From an uncultured Coriobacteriales bacterium (GTDB taxonomy: Bacteria > Actinomycetota > Coriobacteriia > Coriobacteriales > UMGS124), in assembly GCA_934636245.1 (NCBI GenBank), contig CAKUAI010000009.1, forward strand, positions 1-64,000: a stretch of DNA of 64,000 bases, in the 5' to 3' direction. Under the pieces are notes generated by a model. The model saw only the letters and a list, made by a program, of their open reading frames with translations. It was not told the origin of the DNA and made no database searches. This document shows positions 1 through 7,104 of the stretch, piece by piece. How positions within the stretch are numbered: the first letter of the stretch is position 1; each line of letters begins with the position of its first letter. Made by a program: the position numbers and the translations under genes.

Positions 1-1
1 G

Positions 2-46
2 CGGCTCTTCGTGGAGTGCGGCTACGAGCACACCACGATGATCTGA
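2..46 (+). pseudogene. TetR-family regulator, N-terminal stub (partial, window edge)
   Basis: The frame entering from the left edge reads RLFVECGYEHTTMI and then hits TGA at 44-46. That string resembles the start of the TetR DNA-binding domain, where an RLFxxxGYxxTTM pattern leads into the helix-turn-helix. A real TetR gene would continue for about 170 more residues, but here the frame stops and a different gene remnant starts in another frame. I read it as a truncated regulator fused at a breakpoint near position 44. The match is short, and most of the gene lies outside the window or is lost. Confidence 0.35.
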
Positions 47-347
47 AGGGCAATACGCTAAATCGAAAAAGGCAAACCCTGGAGACGTGATTTTTGCCAT
101 AACGAGCGAGAATATCGAAGATGTCTGCACACCATTGGCGTGGGAAGGCGAACAGCCGGTTGCAATCAGCGGACATTCTTGCGCGTATGCGACCGAAAGC
201 ATTATCCCGAGATACCTAGCATATTTAGCTACTGCTCAGGACTTTCAGATATCCAAACGAAAGGTGGCGAAAGGGGCAAAGGTAATCGAAGTCGCGCCTG
301 TGGACTTAGCGAGAGTCGAGAGTCCCGTCCCATCCCTCGAAACACAG
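42..347 (+). pseudogene. Type I restriction specificity subunit (HsdS) remnant
   Basis: The frame starting after the stop at 39-41 reads GDVIFAITSENIEDVC, then a stretch ending PRYLAYLATAQDF, KRKVAKGAKVIEV and SPVPSLETQ. That order matches the second half of a target-recognition domain of HsdS, the DNA-recognition subunit of type I restriction-modification enzymes: the GDxxFAxTSE turn, the NPxYLAY helix, the GxK motif and the PxPxLExQ start of the conserved helix. Only about 100 of the usual 400 or so residues are left. After position 347 the frame loses similarity. No hsdM or hsdR is present. This is a decayed fragment, not a working subunit. Confidence 0.6.
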
Positions 348-397
348 CAGATTCCCGTACTTGCACTACGGATTTGGGAAAGCGCCAGCCTCAGCCT

Positions 398-694
398 CTA
401 CTCGACCACGGTCGCCTCGGTCGGGATGGCCCCCAGCACTGCCGCGTACTCGGTGGGGTAGAGGCGGCTGATCGTCTGCACGTCTCGGATGAGGACGTTT
501 CGGTCGTCTGGCTCGGATACGCCGTAGCCGAACGCCTCGAGCGTCTCGATCGCCTCGCGGATCTTCTGCTGGAACATGGGGCCGGGGTCCACCCTCAGGC
601 CGAGGTAGCCGCGCCACAGGCTCGGCGACACGCGCGGCATGTTCTGTATCTTGGACATCGGCTCGATGTCGGCGTAGACGTTGAGCGTGACCAT
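398..694 (-). CDS. Hypothetical protein, 98 aa
   Basis: I do not recognise this protein. The ATG at 694 has a GAGGG ribosome-binding site about 6 nt upstream, and this start is better than the ATG at 841. The product begins MVTLNVYADIEPMSKIQNM and is a small soluble protein with no signal peptide or membrane segment. A hydrophilic middle (FQQKIREAIETLEAFGYGV) looks helical. It sits alone among gene remnants in a lower-GC stretch, so it may belong to a lost mobile element. It could be real or a surviving piece of a larger gene. Confidence 0.5.
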   Translation of the reverse strand: MVTLNVYADIEPMSKIQNMPRVSPSLWRGYLGLRVDPGPMFQQKIREAIETLEAFGYGVSEPDDRNVLIRDVQTISRLYPTEYAAVLGAIPTEATVVE

Positions 695-1314
695 GGCGTT
701 TCCCTCTATGCCGAGAGGCTGTATAAGCCGCCGTGGCGGGCGACGATTCGTGCCCTCCCAAAAAACATGCGTAAGATCGAGCGGAGGCTGAGCCTGCCGA
801 ATCGGAGCAATAGCCACCCGAAAAAGTGCTGGAAAACTCACCGATTTCGCGGGGCGCTGATGGCGCGAAGGCGGATGTTGGGAAGATGATACGGCGGATT
901 TGCCACGTCGAGTTGGCTGTCTGCAATCTGAATCGTTCGGCGGTTTGTTTTGTTATGGCCGATGCCGTACGAAACGTACCGAAATGTGTGCGCATAGGTG
1001 CGGCCCGTCTCTATACCTTGGCTTTCGGTTGCCAACTGATTTGCGATCAGCCTGAAATAAGGCGACGATTGGGATTCTCTAACTCGGATTTCCCGCTCGG
1101 TTCCTAAGGCGCTTAGAGCCGGCTCATAAGGGCGAGAACAAAGCCACCCGCGACGACTCTTTCAGTCATCACTCTTGTGCATCCCTCATGACCTGCGGAA
1201 ATGCAAGATGTTAAAGCCACTGGCTACGATTCACTTTGCCAAACGGGTGTCGAAGAGGATAGTCGGCTGTTTTGGCGTTCATATCGGACGTTTCAGGGCC
1301 TCAAAACCAACCCG
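695..1314. other. Gene-poor, lower-GC stretch
   Basis: I see no supportable gene here on either strand. The open frames are short, lack good ribosome-binding sites and have codon use unlike the neighbouring genes. Base composition is visibly less GC-rich than the rest of the window. With the remnants to the left, it looks like degraded accessory DNA. Confidence 0.5.
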
Positions 1315-1335
1315 TTTTTGTCCCCGGGACAAAAA
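1315..1335. repeat. Near-perfect 21-bp palindrome
   Basis: The arms TTTTTGTCCC and GGGACAAAAA are exact reverse complements separated by a single C. The TTGTCCC half-site recurs at 1375-1381 and 1387-1393, and GGACAAA occurs at 1438-1444. The cluster could be an operator array, a REP-like intergenic element or a terminator working in both directions (T5 and A5 flank the stem). No gene next to it decides between these. Confidence 0.5.
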
Positions 1336-1520
1336 TGAAACTGCGGGCTCGCGGTTTCGAAATAGTTTGCGAATTTGTCCCAGGGCTTGTCCCAAACGCC
1401 TACGCGAGGACACGCGGAGGGATTCGGCGGCAAGGTGGACAAAACCGACAACCAAACTAGACCCAATTGGAATGGCGCCGCAACAAACGAGCGTGAAAGA
1501 GTGGGAATAGCGGGAATACC

Positions 1521-1548
1521 AGCCTCCGAACCCTCTGGTTCGGAGGCT
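1521..1548. terminator. Stem-loop between gene-poor region and sirtuin cluster
   Basis: AGCCTCCGAACC and GGTTCGGAGGCT form a perfect 12-bp stem with loop CTCT. It lies 74 bp beyond the stop of the last sirtuin-like gene (minus strand), so it may end that operon. There is no clear T-run on either side, so it may instead be a processing site or the scar of an element. Confidence 0.4.
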
Positions 1549-1621
1549 GTCCTATAACTCATTCCGCGTCTACCGCCTCTATGAGCATGATGACCGGGCG
1601 CAGCGCAAAAGCCTCGCCGTG

Positions 1622-2470
1622 CTACTTGTCGCCTGCCCGGGCCGCTGAGAGCAGTATGCTCAAATCCGCCTGAATCGCCTCCGCCTTGTCCCCAAGCTGC
1701 AGCGGAGCGGAGCCGCCTGAGATGTTGACGCTCAGCAGGTGTGCATCCGGCAGCTTCGCGGTCATGCTCCAGAACGGGAGCGTGATGATGCCAGGGGTCA
1801 TCTCTCCCACACCCAGCTCCAGAAACAGCACGCGGCCATCGCTGCGCTCGCGCACAAAGCGCTCGTATCGCGCGAGGCCCTCACGCCATGCAGCGCCTTG
1901 CAGAAACGTGTCGTCGCGCACCCATGGCGCAAGCTGCCAGCCGCAGTGCGGGCACCGGGGGATGTCTTCGCTGCGTACCTCGAACCCCGCCATGCCCGCG
2001 AGCATGCGCTCGACGTAGGGCCTCGCGTCGAAGAGCTCGTCGCAGCACGGTTGCTTGCACTGAAAGTACGCGAAACTTCCCTGGTAGATGCAGATTCTCT
2101 CGGCGGGGAAGGTCTTCTCGACCTGGGTGTCCACGTTGGTGCTCAGGATGAAGTAATCCTTTTGGTCGATGAGGGACCGCAGGTCGAGATAGGGTTGGGA
2201 AGCTGGTTCGCGCAGCATGAAATCGATGTATCGCGCGTAGTAGGCCCACTGCTGCTCGAGGCTGGGATAGAGATGGTAGAAGCCGTCGAAGAGGCTCTTG
2301 AAGCCGAAGGCCTGCTGCCAGTCGTCCATTCCGGCGCGCGCCATGCCCGCGCGGTTGTAATGGTTGAACCCGGCGGCGCTCGACATGCCCGAGCCGATGC
2401 CGACGACAATGGTGTCTGCTTCATCTATGAGGCTGCAAAGCCTGCTTGCTTCCCTTTCTAGAGACGGCAT
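1622..2470 (-). CDS. Class M-like sirtuin (SIR2-family NAD-dependent enzyme)
   Basis: This 282-residue protein has the SIR2 Rossmann nucleotide loop VGIGSGMSSAAGF near residue 22, the NAD-ribose motif STNVDTQ near 110, and a zinc ribbon made of CKQPC near 137 and CPHCG near 172. ELGVGEMTPGIITLPFW follows near 217. The order and the YFILSTNVD/YFQC pattern fit class M sirtuins (SirTM), which act as protein ADP-ribosyltransferases on a lipoylated GcvH-like carrier. The usual catalytic His of the QxHG motif is replaced (IYQGSF), as in that class. It is the last of three adjacent homologues; its start overlaps the preceding gene by 13 nt, implying co-translation. No macrodomain, GcvH-L or lipoate ligase gene is nearby, so its target is unknown. 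Confidence 0.75.
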   Translation of the reverse strand: MPSLEREASRLCSLIDEADTIVVGIGSGMSSAAGFNHYNRAGMARAGMDDWQQAFGFKSLFDGFYHLYPSLEQQWAYYARYIDFMLREPASQPYLDLRSLIDQKDYFILSTNVDTQVEKTFPAERICIYQGSFAYFQCKQPCCDELFDARPYVERMLAGMAGFEVRSEDIPRCPHCGWQLAPWVRDDTFLQGAAWREGLARYERFVRERSDGRVLFLELGVGEMTPGIITLPFWSMTAKLPDAHLLSVNISGGSAPLQLGDKAEAIQADLSILLSAARAGDK

Positions 2471-3156
2471 CGGACGACCTCCTCGAAAGCTGGGGCCATG
2501 TCGCCATCAACGAGAATCGTCTCGCACGAAGCGTCGGGCGCCATGGCCTGGCTGTAGTTGAACACGATGTAGGTGGCGTGCTTGCAGGCGTTCGCAATCT
2601 GAGCGAGCGTGCGCTTTATGAAGCGGTTGCGCAGCCCCACGCCAAGCTCGAGGATGGCAACCTTGCCGTTGCGGTGGGTCCGCACAAGTCGCTCGAGCTC
2701 TTCGAGCTGGGCTGCGGCGAGGGCATCTGGATGGGCGAGGCGCCTCTCGTCGATCGATGTGCGTATGCTGCCCTCCGTCTCGAGCATGCGGTTCTCGTCG
2801 AATCCTGCACGCGCGAAGTGCCCTTCGATATTGCACGTGATCACGAAGGTGTCGGCGTGCTCCGTAAGACGCCGCAGACCGTTCATGAGCGGTCCGGGCT
2901 CATATTCGAGATACTCTTTTTGATGGAACCGCTCGGCCCATCGGCATCGCACGTTCGCATCCGGGCAGGCGAGCCCCTGCAGTATGCAGCCGATGTTGTC
3001 GGTCTGGGCGAGGTCCCCGTACGTCTCCCGGAAATGGGCATCGGCGCGGAAAAGGTTGAGCCCTTCCGCCATGTCGAGCCCGTTGCTGGCGCCGATGACG
3101 ATGAGGTCCGCCTCGGCAAGCGCCCGGCCGATGCGAGCCGCTTTCACCGCTTCCAT
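2458..3156 (-). CDS. Divergent sirtuin-like protein without zinc ribbon
   Basis: This 232-residue middle member of the sirtuin-like trio keeps the N-terminal loop VIGASNGLDMAEG, the segment FVITCNIEGHFARAGF at the place of the TTNxD motif, and ELGVGLRNRFIKRTL near the C-terminus. It lacks all four zinc-binding cysteines; the segment between LETEGS and the C-terminal fold is about 50 residues shorter than in its neighbours. The canonical catalytic region is not recognisable. It may be a non-catalytic partner or regulator of the flanking enzymes, which is inference. It starts 3 nt after the upstream gene and overlaps the downstream one, so the three are one operon. Confidence 0.65.
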   Translation of the reverse strand: MEAVKAARIGRALAEADLIVIGASNGLDMAEGLNLFRADAHFRETYGDLAQTDNIGCILQGLACPDANVRCRWAERFHQKEYLEYEPGPLMNGLRRLTEHADTFVITCNIEGHFARAGFDENRMLETEGSIRTSIDERRLAHPDALAAAQLEELERLVRTHRNGKVAILELGVGLRNRFIKRTLAQIANACKHATYIVFNYSQAMAPDASCETILVDGDMAPAFEEVVRCRL

Positions 3157-3159
3157 GCG

Positions 3160-4125
3160 CTACCTCCCCAGCATCTTGCGGGCGTCGGCAAGCACGTCGG
3201 CAATGTCGGCGCGAACGGCGAGCCCCCGGTCCTCGATCGCGCGGGGAAGGAACTGCGTCTTGTTGTTCACGGCGATGTAGCTCGTCTGCGGCAACTGCGT
3301 CGTGAGGGCCCAGAACGGCTCCTGGATAAACGCAGGCGTGATGCGGCCCACGCCCAGTTCAAGGAAAAGAATCTTCTGTCGCGCGTGCGCGCCGAGCCAG
3401 TCGGAGACCTTGCGGTACTGCTCCTCGTAGAGCTCGCCCTGCAGGAAGTTGCCGTAGCCGCGAACCCAGGGGAACGCCTCGGCCCCGCAGCGCGGGCATC
3501 GCGGCACGAGCCCTGTCGGAACCTCTAGGCCGTCCCCCATGGCCTCGACCATGCGGGAGACAGGCTCAGTCGCGTCCCATACGCTATCGGTGCAGCAGTG
3601 GGAACATTGGAAGAAACGATGGTCGCCTTGGATCTCGGCCACCTTTTCCCAAGGGTAGATCTTCACGAACTGCGTGTCCTGGTTGGTGGTGAGTACGAAG
3701 AAGTCCTTATCGCGAAGGACGGCGTCAAGGTCCTTGTAGGGCTCGCGCAGCGGAGCGTTGAGTGTGGTGCTGAGGAACGTCGCAAGATAGCCCCAGCGCG
3801 CCTCGGCGGTGGGCCAGCGATAGAACGAGCCCTCGAATGCCCCCTTGAAGCCATAGCGCTCGGCGAACTTGCCGAAATGCTTGCGGTAGGTCGCGTTGTC
3901 CTCGTAGTAGAAGTCGCCGCCGCCCGCCGCAGAGAGCCCGGAGGCCCCGCCCACAAGCACGCAGTCGGCCTCCTCGATCATGCGGACAATGGTTTCAATG
4001 TCTTGCTCGTAGGGAGCCGGCTTGCGCCTGCTCAACTCGTACGGGGTGCCGCCGTTGCGATAGGCGGCCTGATGGGCAAACGATTGGTCGGTGAGCTCGA
4101 TGACGAGCTGCTCGTACGGGGTCAT
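3160..4125 (-). CDS. Class M-like sirtuin (SIR2-family NAD-dependent enzyme)
   Basis: This is the first gene of the trio, 321 residues. It has a roughly 45-residue N-terminal extension absent from the other two, then VGGASGLSAAGGGDFYY, a YGFKGAFEGSFY segment, FVLTTNQDTQF, and a zinc ribbon from CSHCC near residue 177 and CPRCG near 212. LELGVGRITPAFIQEPFW lies near 265. The catalytic-histidine position reads EIQGDHRFF, again unlike classical deacylases and like class M sirtuins. A TetR regulator is divergently transcribed 142 bp away, which suggests inducible control. The modified protein cannot be told from this window. Confidence 0.75.
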   Translation of the reverse strand: MTPYEQLVIELTDQSFAHQAAYRNGGTPYELSRRKPAPYEQDIETIVRMIEEADCVLVGGASGLSAAGGGDFYYEDNATYRKHFGKFAERYGFKGAFEGSFYRWPTAEARWGYLATFLSTTLNAPLREPYKDLDAVLRDKDFFVLTTNQDTQFVKIYPWEKVAEIQGDHRFFQCSHCCTDSVWDATEPVSRMVEAMGDGLEVPTGLVPRCPRCGAEAFPWVRGYGNFLQGELYEEQYRKVSDWLGAHARQKILFLELGVGRITPAFIQEPFWALTTQLPQTSYIAVNNKTQFLPRAIEDRGLAVRADIADVLADARKMLGR

Positions 4126-4267
4126 ATGACTCTCTTTCGGTTATAATGAACAGATGTCTATAAACAGTATCCATGTTGATTTTTACAAGAGCAATGAACA
4201 GATGCGAGCTGCTGTTGAAAAATGAACGGTCGCTCGAAACTGTTGGATAGCTCGGAATTGAGGGGCG
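4126..4267. promoter_or_regulatory. Divergent control region with 12-bp direct repeats
   Basis: This 142-bp gap separates the sirtuin operon (minus) from the TetR gene (plus). The 12-mer AATGAACAGATG occurs at 4145-4156 and again at 4193-4204, exactly 48 bp apart. A partial copy (AAATGAAC) lies near 4219. Repeats spaced a multiple of about 10.5 bp would place two bound regulators nearly in phase. They are good candidates for the binding site of the adjacent TetR protein. The gap is AT-rich, as expected for promoters in both directions. Confidence 0.45.
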
Positions 4268-4828
4268 ATGGGAGAAGAGAAGATCGACCGCCGTCGGCGC
4301 TACACGCTCTCAGTCATACGGGAAGCGTTCTTCGCACTGCTGGCCGAGGTCGGTTTCGCAAGGATGACCGTGGCGGACATCTGCCGTCGCGCGGATATCA
4401 ACCGTGGCACGTTCTACCTGCACTATGAGGACAAGTTCGCGCTGCTTGATGCGCTTATCGATGAGGCTCTGGCCGCCGCGCACCCGCTCGAGGGGGTGGA
4501 GGCGGCGGCTTTTTGCCAACGCCCGCCGGCAAACGACGACTACTGGCTTCTTTACTCTGACGGTGATGCGTACGCCCGCGTGGCCCAGCGCGTCATCGAG
4601 CGCGGGGCCGAGCAGGTGGCCCCCCGGATTATGGAGAAAACCGGGCTCTCGCACGAGGACGCCCACCTGCTCTTTGTCCACAACGTCCAGGGAAATCTCG
4701 CGGTCAACCGCCTGCTCGGTTGGAGGCAAGGACCCGAGTTTGCCCGTGCCCAGGAACTGCTCAATGCCTATTCGGAAGGGGGGTTGCTGGCAGTTTCCGC
4801 TCTTCGCGGTTCTCAAAGGCCATCGTGA
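4268..4828 (+). CDS. TetR/AcrR-family transcriptional regulator
   Basis: This 186-residue regulator has an N-terminal helix-turn-helix domain: IREAFFALLAEVGF, then MTVADICRRADINRGTFYLHY as the recognition helices (residues about 16-57). A ligand-binding all-helical C-terminal domain with no close match follows. The motif NRGTFYLHYEDKFALLDAL is typical of the family. It is transcribed away from the sirtuin operon and most likely represses it and itself in response to an unknown small molecule. Confidence 0.85.
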   Translation: MGEEKIDRRRRYTLSVIREAFFALLAEVGFARMTVADICRRADINRGTFYLHYEDKFALLDALIDEALAAAHPLEGVEAAAFCQRPPANDDYWLLYSDGDAYARVAQRVIERGAEQVAPRIMEKTGLSHEDAHLLFVHNVQGNLAVNRLLGWRQGPEFARAQELLNAYSEGGLLAVSALRGSQRPS

Positions 4829-4964
4829 CCCGTGGATTTATTCCGGGCAAGCGTCGAAGCCATGCGTTTGAAAGCAGATTGAGCAAGCGGCTTGCGAAAC
4901 GCTGCGGCGAATTGTGCCCGCTGTTCTGCGGCGCCGACCGCTTGAGTTTCAAAACGGGCGTTTT

Positions 4965-5879
4965 TTATCCGATTGCGACGATGCGGCCCATGTCGGAGGT
5001 GTCGTAGCCTCCGAGACCGGCAAACTCGTCTCGCAGAATGCCAGACTCCAAGATTCCCATGAGCGCCCTAACGGCGCGAGAATCAAAGATCTCTTGCTTC
5101 ACCACAAGGTCGTAGCGCTCCTTTTGCATTGGGATGAAATCTATTCCATCAACCTGTTTTGCCACTTTCTCACTTCCAATGGCAACGTCGGCCCTTCCCC
5201 GTGCAACCGTGCTGGCCACTGCAATGTGCGATTGAACCTCGTTTTGATAGCCTTGCACATCCCGCGTCGCGATGCCAAGGAGCCTTAGGTTTTCATCGAG
5301 AAGGACGCGCGACCCAGAGCCCTTCTCGCGGTTGACAATGGAGACGTCGGGTCTCGCCAGGTCTGACCAGCAGCCTATGCCTTTGGGGTTTCCTTTGGCT
5401 ACGTAAAATCCTTGCATGCGGCACACCAGGTGAACGACTACCGTCGGGGTCCCGGGAAGGAGCCGCTGTACATAGGGGATGTTGTACTGTCCCGAGGCGC
5501 CATCCCACAAATGCGCGCTGGCAACTTGGACTTGGTCTTTGTATAGGGCGGTCAGCGCGTCGTAGCTGCCAACATAGGATCTCAGGCAGCGCACCCCTGC
5601 TTGCGAGAGGTAGTTGGAAAGCACATCGAGAATGATGTCCTGGCCACATATGACAAAAGGCCTTTCCTGCGAAGGAAGAAAGGGCGTTTTTGGCGAGGCA
5701 GGCTTGGTTCTCTTGGTGGAAGCAATGTATGCCTGGACATCTGCATATGTGAATCGCAGCTTTCTGCCCACTGTATAGGAGTTGATTGCCCCTTTGTTTT
5801 TCAGGGCGTACACGGTGTTCCTGCTAACCTGAAGTATTTCCGCGACATCGTCTACCGTTAGTGCGTCATCGGCATGCAT
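4965..5879 (-). CDS. Excisionase-type HTH regulator with periplasmic-binding-like domain
   Basis: This 304-residue protein starts with a MerR/excisionase-type helix-turn-helix (LTVDDVAEILQVSRNTVYAL through YIAS, residues about 6-53). A linker joins it to a PBP-like domain of the type found in molybdate-responsive regulators (SYDALTALYKDQVQVASAHL, REKGSGSRVLLDENL, ASTVARGRADVAIGSEKVA). I chose the ATG at 5879 because it follows AGAGGATG with good spacing and because the longer frame from 5945 would run through a large inverted repeat at 5908-5954. The gene is divergent to an AbrB-family membrane protein and probably controls it by binding that repeat. The ligand is unknown, perhaps an oxyanion or a small metabolite. 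Confidence 0.8.
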   Translation of the reverse strand: MHADDALTVDDVAEILQVSRNTVYALKNKGAINSYTVGRKLRFTYADVQAYIASTKRTKPASPKTPFLPSQERPFVICGQDIILDVLSNYLSQAGVRCLRSYVGSYDALTALYKDQVQVASAHLWDGASGQYNIPYVQRLLPGTPTVVVHLVCRMQGFYVAKGNPKGIGCWSDLARPDVSIVNREKGSGSRVLLDENLRLLGIATRDVQGYQNEVQSHIAVASTVARGRADVAIGSEKVAKQVDGIDFIPMQKERYDLVVKQEIFDSRAVRALMGILESGILRDEFAGLGGYDTSDMGRIVAIG

Positions 5880-5907
5880 TTGAACATCCTCTAATCTAGA
5901 GATGGTC

Positions 5908-5954
5908 TGACTTGGCGTGAAATGGTTTGTAATATGCCATTTCATACCAAGTCA
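5908..5954. promoter_or_regulatory. Large inverted repeat (operator) between divergent genes
   Basis: Two 18-bp arms flank an 11-bp centre: TGACTTGGCGTGAAATGG on the left, and on the right a sequence whose reverse complement is TGACTTGGTATGAAATGG. They differ at only two bases. The repeat lies between the start of the HTH/PBP regulator (5879, minus) and the AbrB-family gene (6025, plus). A smaller inverted repeat, CTCTA-ATC-TAGAG, sits at 5890-5902. Position and symmetry fit an operator for the adjacent regulator acting as a dimer. Confidence 0.65.
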
Positions 5955-6024
5955 TTTGTAGCATTATGCGAGCCTTTCTACAATTGCCCAGACAATTGAC
6001 GTGCGAGCGTGAGGGGCTGGCCAG

Positions 6025-7104
6025 GTGGAGCACATTGAGATGATGGTGGCGACGCTTGCGGCAGGAGTGGCATGCGGGCTGCTGTTTAAAAAACTGAGGG
6101 TTCCGGCGGCATATATGGTCGGGGCTTTTGTGGGCGTCGCGGCGCTGAACATTTCCTTTGGGTTTGCTTGGGTGCCCCAGGGCACCAAGACCGCCATACA
6201 GATCATCGCCGGCGCTTTTGTTGGCTGCTCCATGGAGAGAAGCGACCTTGCGCGCCTCAGGAAAATCGGAGCTCCGGTTGCTCTCATGCTCGGGTCGTTT
6301 CTCGTGCTCTTCCTGGTGGTGGGCTTTGCCATTTGGCTTGCTAGTCCATTAGATTTGGCTACCTCTCTTATGTGTGCGGTCCCTGGCGGCATCAACGACA
6401 CGCCCATTGTTGCGGCCGATATGGGAGCCGACGCGCCGGTTGTTGCCATCCTTCAGCTGGTGAGGCAAATCCTGGGCATAGGTGTGCTTCCTTTCATGAT
6501 TGCGGCTTTTGACAAGCGCCGCACGACGGCGGGAAGCCCTGATGTACGCGGTGACGCGCATATGTCAAATGAAAAACGGGTCAAGTCCCAACAAAAATCT
6601 TGGGCTGCGGTTGTCGCCACCATTGCGACGGCGACTGTTTTCGGCCTGCTTGGTCGCGCCTCGGGCATTCCCGGATTCACGTTTGCCTGTTCCATCGCGG
6701 CGGTTCTCGTGCTGAAGCTTGTGTTTGACTTCGCCTATATCCCCAAGCAGGTCAAAAAGGCATGTCAGGTTCTCTCTGGCTGCTACCTGGGCACGCTGCT
6801 CACCTTTGCCGGGCTTGTGTCCATGGGGAAATTGGCGCTGCCCATTGCCATTCTTGTCATTGGGTATGTTGCGAACTGCTTCATAACGGGACGTTTGGAG
6901 AGCAAGTTGCTTGGCTACGGTAGGAAAGAGGGCATGCTCATTGCATCTCCTGCCGGCGCGTCCGATATGGCTCTCATTCTCGATGACATGGGAATCGACA
7001 ACACGGATGTGGTCATCATGCAAGTGGTCAGAGCCACTGTTGTCATGACGGTATTTCCCCAGATAGTCAATGTCATTTGTCTCGTGATTGGAGCATGGCA
7101 ATGA
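6025..7104 (+). CDS. AbrB-family integral membrane protein
   Basis: This 359-residue protein is built of two similar halves, each with about five hydrophobic helices and the pattern AAYMVGAFVG...GAFVGCS...PGGINDTPIVAADMG in half one and GCYLGTLL...SPAGASDMALILDDMG in half two. That internal duplication is the mark of the AbrB/ammonia monooxygenase-named membrane family, whose substrates are poorly known. A charged cytoplasmic linker (about residues 165-195) separates the halves. The GTG at 6025 is preceded by GAGGGG; the ATG at 6040 is an alternative. It overlaps the next gene by 4 nt (ATGA), so the two form an operon. Confidence 0.8.
   Translation: MEHIEMMVATLAAGVACGLLFKKLRVPAAYMVGAFVGVAALNISFGFAWVPQGTKTAIQIIAGAFVGCSMERSDLARLRKIGAPVALMLGSFLVLFLVVGFAIWLASPLDLATSLMCAVPGGINDTPIVAADMGADAPVVAILQLVRQILGIGVLPFMIAAFDKRRTTAGSPDVRGDAHMSNEKRVKSQQKSWAAVVATIATATVFGLLGRASGIPGFTFACSIAAVLVLKLVFDFAYIPKQVKKACQVLSGCYLGTLLTFAGLVSMGKLALPIAILVIGYVANCFITGRLESKLLGYGRKEGMLIASPAGASDMALILDDMGIDNTDVVIMQVVRATVVMTVFPQIVNVICLVIGAWQ

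Noticed and set aside
826..1107. Open frame of 93 aa in the gene-poor stretch
   Set aside because: No ribosome-binding site, no recognisable motif, and competing frames on both strands of equal length. Composition is unlike the real genes.
1562..1645. Plus-strand peptide reading FRVYRLYEHDDRAQRKSL in front of the sirtuin gene end
   Set aside because: It looked like a gene remnant, but it is short, has no start and overlaps the coding end of the minus-strand sirtuin-like gene.
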